The notes: a model not told the origin generated them from the letters alone. Positions 27,815 through 36,482 are shown, counted from the stretch's first letter. The stretch is DNA of 64,000 nt from Dyadobacter sp. CY347 (GCF_021502655.1 NZ_JAKFFT010000001.1:109793-173792), one strand, 5' to 3'. A program made the numbers and translations.

Positions 27815-28708
27815 TTAATGCCTGATCAGCATTACACGCGCAGAATCCATCGGGTAATGCAATGTAAATGTGTTACCCGGGATCATTTCAGGGGCAAGAT
27901 CCAGCGGTAATGTGAGTTGGCGGACCTTATTTTCGACCAATGCGCTTACCAAAAGCTGATCGGCATGCCTTACGCAGCTCAGCACTTCACCAAAAATTAC
28001 AAAATCGCCGGTATGTGATGGCTCATTGGCGTAAACTTCCGCTGGCGTGCCTTGACGGGCAATTTTGCCGTTTTCAATGATCGCAACCTGGTCGGCCAGC
28101 CGGAATATTTCGCCTATGTCGTGCGTGACGATGATCATGGTGAGCTGATGTTGCCGGTGGAATTTTAGCAGCATATCCTGCAAATGATAGCGCATGTCAT
28201 AATCCAGCGCTGCAAATGGCTCATCAAGCAACATTAAGGCGGGTTTTCTAACCATTGCGCGGGCCAATGCAACGCGTTGCTGCTGACCGCCGGAAAGTTG
28301 ATTGGGCTTACGGTTTGCGAGATTGGAAAGTTCTGTGGCTTTTAGTAATTCACCAACAATGTTCTTCTCGCGTCCCTTTTTTAGTCCAAAAAGCAAATTC
28401 TCTTCAACTGTCAAATGTGGAAACAATGCATAATCCTGGAAAACAAAACCGATTTTCCTGAGCTGTGGAGACATCATTTTTTGCTCAGCACTTGCAAACC
28501 AGACTTCGCTGCCGAATGCTATTTTGCCGTTTTCCGGGGTCAATAATCCGGCGATTTGTCTTAATAATGTTGTTTTTCCCGCTCCGGAGGGGCCTGTAAT
28601 CGCTAATATTTGTCCTTTTGGAAGCGACAATTCTATTTCCATCGGCATTTTGCCCTGGACCGTTTGCAAAGTATGCTTGATATGGACTTCAAGAAGGCTG
28701 TCGGACAC
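27815..28708 (-). CDS. modC: Molybdate ABC transporter ATP-binding protein
   Basis: 297 residues from a GTG that overlaps the end of modB by 20 bases; a longer reading from 28798 would run against modB for 110 bases. Walker A GPSGAGKTT, Q-loop FVFQDYALFP, signature LSGGQQQRVALARA, Walker B LMLLDEPFAALD and the switch His in IIVTHD are all intact. A shortened MOP/TOBE-like end (about 240-297) binds oxyanions in ModC. It energises molybdate uptake with the upstream modB and modA. Confidence 0.88.
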   Translation of the reverse strand: MSDSLLEVHIKHTLQTVQGKMPMEIELSLPKGQILAITGPSGAGKTTLLRQIAGLLTPENGKIAFGSEVWFASAEQKMMSPQLRKIGFVFQDYALFPHLTVEENLLFGLKKGREKNIVGELLKATELSNLANRKPNQLSGGQQQRVALARAMVRKPALMLLDEPFAALDYDMRYHLQDMLLKFHRQHQLTMIIVTHDIGEIFRLADQVAIIENGKIARQGTPAEVYANEPSHTGDFVIFGEVLSCVRHADQLLVSALVENKVRQLTLPLDLAPEMIPGNTFTLHYPMDSARVMLIRH

Positions 28709-29363
28709 GGAGCAGGCGGTTGTTAATAGAGTAGACCAACAGCAAAATAACGAATGTAATCGCAAAAAGCACCATTGCATAATCATTCGCGGCACCATAA
28801 TTCAGCGCTTCCACCTCATTGTAAATGGCCACAGACGCTACTTTTGTAACGCCGGGAATGTTGCCGCCGATCATGAGCACAACGCCAAATTCGCCGACCG
28901 TATGCGCAAATGTGATCACAAATGCGGTTAGTATGGCCGGTTTGCAATTTGGCAAAAGCACTTTAAAGAATGTCTCCCACTCATTTTTGCCTAATGTATA
29001 GGATGCCTCACGCAAGGATGCCGGAAGCGATTGCAGGCCTGCGCGAATGGGATAGACCATAAAGGGTAAACTGTATAAAACAGAGGCGATTACCAGTCCG
29101 GGAAAGCTGAAAACCAGCCGTAACCCGAACAAACTCTCAATCCACGCGCCGAACCAGTAGGAGGGACTGAATGCCAGAAGCAGGTAAAATCCAATCACAG
29201 ACGGCGGCAGCACAAGCGGCATGCCAATCAGCGATTCAATGATCCCACGCCCTTTGAACTTCCCAAAAGCCAGCCAGTAGGCCAATGGCAATGCAAGCAT
29301 CAGCAAGATTACCGATGTGATCGTTGCCAGTTTGAATGTCAGCCAGAGGGGTTCGAGGTTCAA
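28689..29363 (-). CDS. modB: Molybdate ABC transporter permease
   Basis: 224 residues with five membrane helices, the usual ModB size. The cytoplasmic EAA loop reads LREASYTLGKNEWETFFKVL. Motifs LPLVLPPSVIGFYLL and FAHTVGEFGVVLMIGGN are typical of ModB/CysT permeases, and the last is close to the ModB family signature. It forms the inner-membrane channel. It ends inside modC and follows modA after 63 bases. Confidence 0.93.
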   Translation of the reverse strand: MNLEPLWLTFKLATITSVILLMLALPLAYWLAFGKFKGRGIIESLIGMPLVLPPSVIGFYLLLAFSPSYWFGAWIESLFGLRLVFSFPGLVIASVLYSLPFMVYPIRAGLQSLPASLREASYTLGKNEWETFFKVLLPNCKPAILTAFVITFAHTVGEFGVVLMIGGNIPGVTKVASVAIYNEVEALNYGAANDYAMVLFAITFVILLLVYSINNRLLRVRQPS

Positions 29364-29426
29364 TTTTAATTTTGAATGACCGGGTCGCCGGTGCGATGAA
29401 TGACTGAATGAGCGAATGATTGAATG

Positions 29427-30179
29427 TTATTTATAGCCGTATTTCTGAAAAATGGCCTTTGCTTTTTGTGAGTAAAGAAATTTATAAAACTGCTCGCTGG
29501 TTTCTTTTTTGGGAGAATCATCGCTGTGATTCAGTAAGATAGCGGCTTGTTCTATGGGCTTGTAAGCTGTTGAATCCAGGATAATGTAGTTGCCCTGATC
29601 TTTCATTTCAGGCGAAAGGACGATGGATAGTGCATTAAAACCGGCTTCAACATTGCCGGATGTGATGTATTGCGCAGTTTGAGCGATGCTTTCTCCGAAA
29701 ACGAGTTTCTTTTCTATTTTTTCAAACACTTTTCTTGACCTAAGAACCTGAATAGCAGCTTCTCCATAAGGCGCCGTTTCCGGGTTAGGAATGGCGATTT
29801 TCTTTACCTTATCGTTTGCAAGTGAGTCAATGTTCAGGTCGGCTTTCGGAATGTCTTTGGACCATAAAACCAATGTCCCTAATGCATAAATCTTTGGTTT
29901 TTCTGCCGAACCGCCGTTTTTGAAGATCTCCTGCGGGTATTTTGTATCTGCTGAAACAAAGACATCAAATGGTGCGCCTTCACGGATCTGCGTGGTGAGC
30001 TTGCCGGAGGAGCCAACGACAATGTCAATTTCTTTGCCTGTTTCTTTTTCGAATTCTGCCTTGATTTCCTTCATCACATATTGCACATTGGCCGCGGTGG
30101 CAATCACAATTTTATCCGAAGGTTTGGAGCAACCCGCCAGAAACACCGATAAAAACAGAAAAAAACGCTGAATGTTCAT
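29427..30179 (-). CDS. modA: Molybdate-binding lipoprotein of the ABC transporter
   Basis: 250 residues. Lipoprotein signal with lipobox FLAGC, so the protein is anchored rather than free, unlike the E. coli one. Segments VIATAANVQYVMKEIKAEFE, IVVGSSGKLTTQIREGAPFD and FVSADTKYPQEI, then IAIPNPETAPYGEAA, are the ModA oxyanion-binding loops. It captures molybdate (perhaps tungstate) and delivers it to ModB. First gene of a minus-strand operon modABC. Confidence 0.9.
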   Translation of the reverse strand: MNIQRFFLFLSVFLAGCSKPSDKIVIATAANVQYVMKEIKAEFEKETGKEIDIVVGSSGKLTTQIREGAPFDVFVSADTKYPQEIFKNGGSAEKPKIYALGTLVLWSKDIPKADLNIDSLANDKVKKIAIPNPETAPYGEAAIQVLRSRKVFEKIEKKLVFGESIAQTAQYITSGNVEAGFNALSIVLSPEMKDQGNYIILDSTAYKPIEQAAILLNHSDDSPKKETSEQFYKFLYSQKAKAIFQKYGYK

Positions 30180-30277
30180 GTCGCAATTTAATGTATAAAC
30201 CCCAAATGACCATTGCTTCCCATTGCGTTAAAAATCGTAAATTGCGCGCCATTTCGAGCGCAGGTTCTGAAATTACA

Positions 30278-30296
30278 GTCGGACAGCCGACTTTTT
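30278..30296 (+). terminator. Small hairpin with T run in the aminotransferase leader
   Basis: GTCGG-ACAG-CCGAC followed by TTTTTG, 24 bases before the ATG at 30320. No plus-strand gene ends before it, so if real it would act inside the leader of the aminotransferase operon as an attenuator-like element. The stem is only five pairs. Confidence 0.3.
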
Positions 30297-30319
30297 GAAG
30301 TGTAATTAATAACAATGTA

Positions 30320-31477
30320 ATGATTATAGAAACTGCCCAGCGCACCAAGCAGACTTCCGAATACTACTTTTCGGTGAAGCTCGCAGAGGTGCGCAAATTG
30401 ATTGCAGAAGGCCACGATGTCATTAATATGGGGATTGGAAACCCGGATATGATGCCTTCAACTGAAACATTAACAGCCTTGTCAGAAGCAGCCCAGAAGC
30501 CGCAAGCGCATGGTTATCAGCCTTATGTGGGAACGCCTGCATATCGGAACGCAATCGCAGATTTCTATTATCATACTTACGACGTTAAACTCGATCCTGC
30601 AACGGAAATCCTGCCATTAATTGGCTCAAAAGAAGGCATTACACACATTTCCCTGACTTTTCTGGATCCGGGTGACGAAGTGCTGGTGCCTGAACTGGGT
30701 TATCCAGCTTACCGTGCTGTTAGTCAGATGGTTGGTGCTGTTGTGAAGGAATATCCTTTACGTGAAGATTTTGGCTGGCAGCCGGATTGGCGTGCTATGG
30801 AAGCTTTGGTAACACCCAAAACCAAAATTATGTGGCTAAACTATCCGCATATGCCCACGGGAGCGCCTGCAACGCGCGAACTTTTCGAAGAAGCGGTTGC
30901 ATTTGCAACGAAGCACAAGATTTTGCTTTGTCATGACAATCCTTATAGTTTGGTTTTAAATAAAAAAGCGCCGATCAGCTTATTGTCCATTGAAGGGGCA
31001 AAGGAAGTTGCTATTGAGCTTAATTCCATGAGTAAGTCGCATAACATGGCGGGCTGGCGAATGGGTTGGCTATCAGCATCTAAGCCTTACATTAATGCGG
31101 TGCTGACGATCAAAAGCAATGTGGATTCGGGTATGTTCTGGGCGATGCAGGAAGCGGCTGTGGCGGCTTTGCATAATTCAGACGAGTGGCATCAGGAGCG
31201 TAATGCTGTATATCAAGGCCGTTTGGAGGCTGCTGAGGCTATTTTGGAGACAATTGGCTGTACGTGGGACCGCAATCAGGAAGGAATGTTCCTGTGGGGC
31301 AAATTACCGGATTCTGTGCAGTCGGCTGAATCGCTGGTGAATAGTCTTTTGGTTGAAAAAGATGTGTTCATTGCACCCGGCTTTATCTTCGGCCCGAAAG
31401 GACAGCGTTACATCCGCTTATCACTTTGTATGCCAAAAGAGCGTATCTGGCAAGCAGTTGACCGGATAAAGGCCTAA
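30320..31477 (+). CDS. Class I/II pyridoxal-phosphate aminotransferase
   Basis: 385 residues. The PLP lysine lies in NSMSKSHNMAGWRMGWLS (about 238-255); LNYPHMPTGAPATRE carries the conserved Asn-Tyr-Pro region and the C-terminal Arg is in RYIRLSLC. The sequence resembles LL-diaminopimelate/aspartate aminotransferases. Because prephenate dehydrogenase follows after 37 bases on the same strand, it most likely makes tyrosine or phenylalanine from the keto acid in vivo. Family sure, substrate inferred from context. Confidence 0.85.
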   Translation: MIIETAQRTKQTSEYYFSVKLAEVRKLIAEGHDVINMGIGNPDMMPSTETLTALSEAAQKPQAHGYQPYVGTPAYRNAIADFYYHTYDVKLDPATEILPLIGSKEGITHISLTFLDPGDEVLVPELGYPAYRAVSQMVGAVVKEYPLREDFGWQPDWRAMEALVTPKTKIMWLNYPHMPTGAPATRELFEEAVAFATKHKILLCHDNPYSLVLNKKAPISLLSIEGAKEVAIELNSMSKSHNMAGWRMGWLSASKPYINAVLTIKSNVDSGMFWAMQEAAVAALHNSDEWHQERNAVYQGRLEAAEAILETIGCTWDRNQEGMFLWGKLPDSVQSAESLVNSLLVEKDVFIAPGFIFGPKGQRYIRLSLCMPKERIWQAVDRIKA

Positions 31478-31514
31478 TCCTCAGTTTATTGGTGTTTATT
31501 TATTTTGAATTGAA

Positions 31515-32372
31515 ATGATACTTAGTATAATAGGAGTAGGCTTGCTGGGCGGATCTTTCGCTTTAAGCCTGCGTGAAAAATACCCGAATGTAAAGTTTGT
31601 AGGCGTTGATAATTCTTTGGTTAACCAAAAAATTGCATTGGCCAAAGGCATTGTCGATGAGATCGTTACGCTTGATGTTGCGTTGCAGATTTCTGAACTG
31701 AATGTGCTGGCAACCCCTGTCGACGCTATTAACAAGCTTTTGCCTTACATGCTTGACCATTTGCCAGAAGGACGGACTATCATGGATCTTGGCTCTACAA
31801 AAGAGGCGATTTGCCAGATTGCGGATGCGCATGCGAAACGCGCGCAATTCGTTGCCGTGCATCCTATGGCGGGAACCGAGAATTCCGGCCCGGGCGCTGC
31901 ATTTAAAGAGTTGCTTACGGATAAGTACGTCATTATTTGTGATAAGGATAAAAGCAATGCTGAGTCACTCGGACTGGTTGAAACTTTCCTGCGCGATGTT
32001 GGCATGAAGATCTACTATATGCAGCCGACAGAACATGATTTGCACTTGGCTTACGTGTCACATTTAAGCCATATCAGCTCTTTTGCACTCGGTTTGACGG
32101 TTTTGGACAAAGAAAAAGATGAGAAAGCGATTTTTGCAATGGCAAGCACCGGCTTTTCATCCACGGTACGGCTTGCCAAAAGCTCACCGCAAATGTGGGC
32201 GCCCATTTTTGATCAGAACAAAACCAACGTGTCAAAAGCATTGGGTGACTACATTGAGCTGCTGAAAAAGTTTAAGGATGCCATTGATCAGCATGATCTG
32301 GAAACAAGTCTGGACTTCATGAGTAAGGCAAATGACATCAGACGGGTTTTAGCCGGAATTGAGAAAAAATAA
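31515..32372 (+). CDS. tyrA: Prephenate dehydrogenase
   Basis: 285 residues. NAD-binding IIGVGLLGGSFALSL (residues 5-19), the acidic residue GVDNS after strand 2, and the conserved VAVHPMAGTENSGPGAAF with the active-site His. LAYVSHLSHISSFAL is the helical-domain motif. It oxidises and decarboxylates prephenate to 4-hydroxyphenylpyruvate. No chorismate mutase or ACT domain is attached, so feedback control must lie elsewhere. It is followed by a terminator. Confidence 0.92.
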   Translation: MILSIIGVGLLGGSFALSLREKYPNVKFVGVDNSLVNQKIALAKGIVDEIVTLDVALQISELNVLATPVDAINKLLPYMLDHLPEGRTIMDLGSTKEAICQIADAHAKRAQFVAVHPMAGTENSGPGAAFKELLTDKYVIICDKDKSNAESLGLVETFLRDVGMKIYYMQPTEHDLHLAYVSHLSHISSFALGLTVLDKEKDEKAIFAMASTGFSSTVRLAKSSPQMWAPIFDQNKTNVSKALGDYIELLKKFKDAIDQHDLETSLDFMSKANDIRRVLAGIEKK

Positions 32373-32397
32373 AAAATATAAGTTTTTTAACTTATTG

Positions 32398-32432
32398 AAA
32401 GACAGCTAATTATGAGCTGTTTTTCTTTTTTT
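32398..32432 (+). terminator. Terminator after tyrA
   Basis: Stem ACAGCT/AGCTGT (6 pairs, extendable by A-T pairs) with loop AATTATG, then a T-rich run broken by one C. It is 29 bases after the stop. Confidence 0.78.
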
Positions 32433-32538
32433 AGGAACCATTAACATTGCCCGGGCTGTTAAACATGCACCCTTCAAGGGATTAATTTACCTCCTCTCTC
32501 AATCGATAATATTAGATTTTCCAATAAAACGATTAGAA

Positions 32539-33315
32539 ATGACAAAAGCTCAGGCAGTATTAGTAGCAGTAATGATTGCGCTTAGTGTTTCCTTCGGGTT
32601 CCAAAAATTTGATTCACTTACCGATTCTACAACTTCCAGTTCAATAAAAGTTAAGTCTGATTCCGTTGCCAGGCCGCAATGGGCGAGTCTTTATGACTCC
32701 TTAGGCTTGAAAAAACAAGGGCTTTCGGAAGCGGCGTTTTACTATGCCTGGTATGGTTTCCAGAAAATGAACTTGGCTAACCCAATCCTGGCGATCGCTG
32801 ATTTCAGCCAGTCTTCACGTAATAAGAGGCTTTATGTGATTGATCTGATCAAAAGAAAAGTGTTGCTTAATACATATGTTGCCCACGGCAGAAATTCCGG
32901 TGATGAGTTTGCAAAGCGTTTTTCAAATGATAATTCTTCTTTTCAGTCTAGCTTAGGTTTTTATAAGACATTAGGGACTTATAATGGTAAGCATGGTCTG
33001 TCTCTGCGGCTTGAAGGCCTGGAAAAAGGCATTAACGACCGCGCTTTGGAAAGGGCGATCGTTATGCACGGAGCGGATTATGTGAGTGAGTCTTTTATCA
33101 AAAATACAGGGAGACTGGGCAGAAGCCTGGGTTGTCCGGCCGTATCGATTCTAGATTCCAAGAAATTGATCACTATGCTTTGCAATGGCGCAGGATTATT
33201 TATCTATTCTGGTGACCAGCAGTATGTTAAGATTTCTCCGCTTTTATCGGGGCTGAAACTTGATAAATTGGATCACACTTTTGGCGATCCTTTTTTATAC
33301 ACATCTTCAAAGTAA
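32539..33315 (+). CDS. Murein L,D-transpeptidase catalytic-domain protein (YkuD_2 type)
   Basis: 258 residues with an N-terminal hydrophobic export helix (VLVAVMIALSVSFGF). The catalytic region IVMHGADYVSESFIKNTG followed by RLGRSLGCPAVS carries the His and nucleophilic Cys in the SxGCPAV form of this family rather than the usual SHGCVR. It should act on peptidoglycan stem peptides in the periplasm. Its last 43 bases overlap the convergent gene, which is also an L,D-transpeptidase but of a different subfamily. Confidence 0.85.
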   Translation: MTKAQAVLVAVMIALSVSFGFQKFDSLTDSTTSSSIKVKSDSVARPQWASLYDSLGLKKQGLSEAAFYYAWYGFQKMNLANPILAIADFSQSSRNKRLYVIDLIKRKVLLNTYVAHGRNSGDEFAKRFSNDNSSFQSSLGFYKTLGTYNGKHGLSLRLEGLEKGINDRALERAIVMHGADYVSESFIKNTGRLGRSLGCPAVSILDSKKLITMLCNGAGLFIYSGDQQYVKISPLLSGLKLDKLDHTFGDPFLYTSSK

Positions 33316-34469
33316 AGCAAATCCCCTTTTTCATTACAATCCGCACCCAGATAGAGCAGGAATACAGGAATTCTTGCTTTTAATTTGTGCCATTTCGGAG
33401 GCGTCGAAACCGTATCCGGCTCGGTCATGAAATCGTTGTCAAGCAGCTTGGTGCCAGCCATGTAGTTGGCGAGGTCCGTCGGTTGCTGCACGCGCACACA
33501 GCCATGGCTTCTCCATCTAGAATTGCTTTTGAACAGATATCTTGCATTGGTGTCGTGCAGGTAAATTGCCAGCGGATTCTTGATCTCCACTTTCAGTAAG
33601 CCCAGCGAGTTATCCTCACCCGTTTCCTGGCGGAACCGATAAGGGAATTTTTCAGCCGTAAGTTCTTCCCAATCAATTTCTTCCGGGTTTACAGCCTGGC
33701 CTTTGTTGTCAATTATTTCAATTCTGTTTCTGGATAAATATTCTGGATCGCTCGCCGCCTTCGGGAACATTTCTTTAATCGCAATGCTCTTTGGCACATT
33801 CCAGTAAGGGTGTGTCACAATGCTTGTAGCGTACGTATCCATCGTGGGCGTCTGCGTATCGCTTTTTCCAACCACCGTCCGCATACGGAGCACATTCTGC
33901 CCGGCTGAATCCATTGCAGTAAGGTAAGCGCCTCTAATGTTCACCATAACAACTCGCGGTGCGCCCTTGGACTGTCTTTTGATCCAACGATAAGCATTCA
34001 ACGTTTCAGCGACAACTGCCGCGCTATCTTGTTTATTTTCTTTCACTAACCTTGCGTAATGCACTTTAAGGTTATTATAAACTGGATAAACAGGCTCTAA
34101 TTTTGCCATCACCTTCTCTACCGACTCACCTTTCACGAGCTCTTCCGCAACTTCCCGAAGAAGCGTTGTATCAGCTTTAATTTTCTTTTCTGTGTAGCGC
34201 AGGTCGGGTTTATGCCCAAATCCGGCCTCTTCAAGTAGTGCAAAAACGGGTGCTTTTTCGCCTGTTGCAGCGAATTTTTCCACATTTATACCAGCAGCTT
34301 TACTGATTTCCAGCAACTTACTGTAGTGTTTCTCCGCACTTAAATGGCTTTCCAGTTCTTCCCTGGACATTTCCTTGGGATTTTTCTTACAAGACTGAAG
34401 AATGGCAAGCGTAAATAGAATAACGAGAGGAACGTATCGGGTGCGGCCCAAGCCTGAAAGCATTTGCAT
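33273..34469 (-). CDS. L,D-transpeptidase (YkuD domain) lipoprotein
   Basis: 398 residues with a lipoprotein signal ending in LQSC. A helical region (about 30-165) precedes the YkuD domain, which reads RVVMVNIRGAYLTAMDSAG, YWNVPKSIAIKEMFPKA, and the catalytic YLHDTNARYLF with RSHGCVRVQQP. The plan is that of YcbB/LdtD-type enzymes, which make 3-3 cross-links or anchor proteins. The convergent overlap of 43 bases with the YkuD_2 gene means full-length mRNAs of the two are complementary at their ends. Confidence 0.88.
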   Translation of the reverse strand: MQMLSGLGRTRYVPLVILFTLAILQSCKKNPKEMSREELESHLSAEKHYSKLLEISKAAGINVEKFAATGEKAPVFALLEEAGFGHKPDLRYTEKKIKADTTLLREVAEELVKGESVEKVMAKLEPVYPVYNNLKVHYARLVKENKQDSAAVVAETLNAYRWIKRQSKGAPRVVMVNIRGAYLTAMDSAGQNVLRMRTVVGKSDTQTPTMDTYATSIVTHPYWNVPKSIAIKEMFPKAASDPEYLSRNRIEIIDNKGQAVNPEEIDWEELTAEKFPYRFRQETGEDNSLGLLKVEIKNPLAIYLHDTNARYLFKSNSRWRSHGCVRVQQPTDLANYMAGTKLLDNDFMTEPDTVSTPPKWHKLKARIPVFLLYLGADCNEKGDLLYFEDVYKKGSPKV

Positions 34470-34647
34470 TGTGTTGTATTTTGGTTAATACTGACTATAC
34501 AATTGCCATGCTAAGAATTACAGATGCCTTGAACTATAAAAAGTCCAACGATTTGCGGATTTAAGTGATGTTTTTCTGTGTTGAGTAGTATTCATGATTT
34601 ACTGCTTGGGGAAATTAAGAAACAACAGCCGGTGACAAATTGGGCGT

Positions 34648-34675
34648 AAAAAAGCCAGACATAAGCATGGCTTTT
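34648..34675 (-). terminator. Terminator-like hairpin after tRNA-like copy 1
   Basis: Stem AAAAGCCA/TGGCTTTT with loop GACATAAGCA; on the minus strand it precedes a short T run. It is a diverged duplicate of the hairpin at 34768-34796. The bases from 34470 to 34647, upstream of the transpeptidase gene, show no gene. Confidence 0.6.
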
Positions 34676-34677
34676 CG

Positions 34678-34766
34678 TAACCGCGACGGGAATCGGTCGA
34701 ACGCGACCCCGGACCCATATCTAGAGTTTAGGCTGGGGTCGCATTCGACAACTCCTATTCTATCAA
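34678..34766 (-). pseudogene. Rearranged tRNA-Arg(CCT)-like copy 1 with hairpin inserts
   Basis: Matches the intact tRNA gene next door for the D-arm end, anticodon arm, variable region and 3' acceptor strand, but lacks the 5' acceptor strand and most of the D-arm. A 17-base insert sits in the anticodon loop just before CCT and contains GTCG-AATG-CGAC; an 18-base insert sits in the T-loop and contains GTCG-CGTT-CGAC. The two inserts are complementary over 15 bases with one G-T pair. It cannot fold as a normal tRNA. Confidence 0.65.
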
Positions 34767-34767
34767 C

Positions 34768-34796
34768 AAAAAAAAGCCAGACATAAGCCTGGCTTT
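34768..34796 (-). terminator. Terminator of tRNA-Arg(CCT)
   Basis: Perfect eight-pair stem AAAGCCAG/CTGGCTTT with an eight-base loop, followed on the minus strand by a run of eight T. It begins three bases beyond the tRNA 3' end. Confidence 0.85.
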
Positions 34797-34798
34797 CG

Positions 34799-34870
34799 TG
34801 ACCACGACGGGAATCGAACCCATATCTAGAGTTTAGGAAACTCCTATTCTATCCGTTGAACTACGCAGTC
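34799..34870 (-). tRNA. tRNA-Arg (anticodon CCT)
   Basis: 72 bases that fold fully: acceptor GACTGCG with CGTGGTC (two G-T pairs), D-arm GTTC/GAAT, anticodon arm GGAGT/ACTCT with loop TTCCTAA, four-base variable loop AGAT, and T-arm ATGGG/CCCGT with loop TTCGATT. Discriminator A; CCA is not encoded. It reads AGG. It is flanked on both sides by insert-bearing relatives of itself. Confidence 0.93.
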
Positions 34871-34888
34871 TTGCATTGCTACTAGTTG

Positions 34889-35007
34889 TGACCGCGACGG
34901 GAAACGAATTCGAGCGTGAACCCGGCCATATCTAGAGTTTAGTTGGAGTCGCATTCGACAAACTCCTATCGGGCGGCGATCCGCTCTATCCGTTGAACTA
35001 CGCAGTC
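34889..35007 (-). pseudogene. tRNA-Arg(CCT)-like copy 3, 119 bases, with three or more inserts
   Basis: Contains all conserved blocks of the intact tRNA in order, including an acceptor stem with better pairing (GACTGCG with CGCGGTC). It is about 47 bases longer. Inserts fall after the D-arm (contains GCGG-ATCG-CCGC), in the anticodon loop (contains GTCG-AATG-CGAC, as in copy 1) and in the T-arm (about 20 bases ending near CGAATTCG). The anticodon is broken. Conserved termini with altered inside suggest either decay by template switching or a different small RNA. Confidence 0.65.
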
Positions 35008-35053
35008 GAATTGGGGTGCAAAACTGGCAAAAAATCATTTGAATTACAAATGA

Positions 35054-36289
35054 TTATTCCTCCGCTTCTACTGCAGTGTATCCCAAATCGAGCCAGTTTG
35101 GATAAATTGAGAAGTGTTTTTCCTTTACCATGGAAAACAATGTGTTCCTCAATTCCTCGATATTTTCCTTCTTTTCAGCCGAAATAAACACCACGCGGTC
35201 TGCTTTGTCGGCGATGTAGCTCTTTTTCAGCTGCTCCAAAACACTTTCCGTCTGCTCAATTTCCTGACCCTCATCATTATCCGCATTGAATGTCGGGTTG
35301 TAAAGGTCGATTTTGTTGAAAACCAGAATGGTTGGCTTATTAGCAGCACCGATATCTTCCAATGTCTTGTTTACCACATCCAGATGCTCCTCAAACGAAG
35401 GATGCGAAATGTCGACCACATGAAGCAAAATATCCGCTTCCCGGACTTCATCCAAAGTTGATTTAAAGGATTCGATAAGCAGCGTAGGCAATTTGCGTAT
35501 GAAACCGACAGTATCCGTCAGTAGAAACGGAATATTTTCCATATTCACCTTTCTTACGGTTGAATCAACCGTCGCAAACAGCTTATTTTCAGCAAAAACA
35601 TCCGCTTTCGAAAGCCCGCGCATCAATGTCGATTTTCCAACATTGGTATAACCTACAATCGCAACCCGAACGAGCCGGTCTCTTTCTTTCCGGCGTGTAG
35701 TGCTCTGGCGGTCAACCTTTTCCAGTTTTTCTTTTAGGAAAGCGATCCGGTCTTTCACCAGACGTCTATCCGTTTCCAATTCCGTTTCACCAGGCCCGCG
35801 CATACCCACGCCAACACCGGATTGACGACTTAAGTGGGTCCATAAGCGCGTCAATCTTGGATACATATATTGATACTGCGCCAGCTCAACCTGTAATTTT
35901 GATTGCGCGGTTTGTGCCCGCATGGCAAAAATATCCAGGATCAGCAAGCTCCTGTCGATCACTTTAATGTCTTTGAAAACAGCTTCAAGGTTTCGTACCT
36001 GCGATGGCGTAAGATCATCATCATAAAGGATCATATCCACCGGATTCGCAGTTACATAAATCAGAATTTCTTCGAGCTTTCCTTTCCCGGTATAAGTGCG
36101 GATATCGGCTCTTTCCAGATTTTGTGTAAATGTTTTAACCGTCTCAACGCCTAATGTCGTAGCCAGAAAAGCAAGCTCGTCCAGATATTCTTTCGTCTTT
36201 TCGGCCGGTTGTTTTTGGGTGCTAACAGCCACTAGAACAGCAGTTTCCTGCTTTTCGGCTGTTGAGTATAACTTCTTTTTATCAATCAT
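35054..36289 (-). CDS. hflX: Ribosome-associated GTPase HflX
   Basis: 411 residues from MIDKKKLYSTAEKQ; an ATG at 36388 would add 33 unrelated residues. The N-terminal HflX domain carries IRTYTGKGKLEEI and DDDLTPSQVRNLE, then a Gly-rich linker GVGVGMRGPGETELETDRR. The G domain has G1 GYTNVGKST, G3 DTVGF and G4 NKID. HflX splits stalled or heat-damaged ribosomes in other bacteria. It starts next to the promoter region shared with the divergent MATE gene. Confidence 0.93.
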   Translation of the reverse strand: MIDKKKLYSTAEKQETAVLVAVSTQKQPAEKTKEYLDELAFLATTLGVETVKTFTQNLERADIRTYTGKGKLEEILIYVTANPVDMILYDDDLTPSQVRNLEAVFKDIKVIDRSLLILDIFAMRAQTAQSKLQVELAQYQYMYPRLTRLWTHLSRQSGVGVGMRGPGETELETDRRLVKDRIAFLKEKLEKVDRQSTTRRKERDRLVRVAIVGYTNVGKSTLMRGLSKADVFAENKLFATVDSTVRKVNMENIPFLLTDTVGFIRKLPTLLIESFKSTLDEVREADILLHVVDISHPSFEEHLDVVNKTLEDIGAANKPTILVFNKIDLYNPTFNADNDEGQEIEQTESVLEQLKKSYIADKADRVVFISAEKKENIEELRNTLFSMVKEKHFSIYPNWLDLGYTAVEAEE

Positions 36290-36449
36290 GCAGTGTTTTT
36301 TAATTGTATTTTTCTTCCCGTCGGGTGCATCAAGTTTAGACCAAAATTCACAGGAAAGGGTAGAAAGGCAACGGTTAAGCGCAAGCAAAAGTTCACCCCG
36401 CCCAAGCCGTGAAATTACACTTACATCTGAATTAATCCATTATTTTGTT

Positions 36450-36482
36450 TGAATAATAGAAAAACACTTTTGTATATTTGCC
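36450..36482 (+). promoter_or_regulatory. Promoter of the MATE exporter gene
   Basis: TTTG (36450-36453) and TATATTTG (36475-36482) with a 21-base spacer match the Bacteroidota consensus in full. Transcription would begin near 36489, leaving a 130-base leader. The rest of the 330-base gap between hflX and this gene (36290-36449) shows no gene. Confidence 0.65.

Noticed and set aside
34678..34766. Second functional tRNA-Arg gene
   Set aside because: It lacks the 5' acceptor strand and most of the D-arm and has inserts in two loops, so it cannot form a tRNA.
34640..35020. tRNA duplication as an attachment site of an integrated element
   Set aside because: The copies are only tens of bases apart, with no integrase or mobile genes between or around them, and they differ by internal inserts instead of sharing a clean 3' end.
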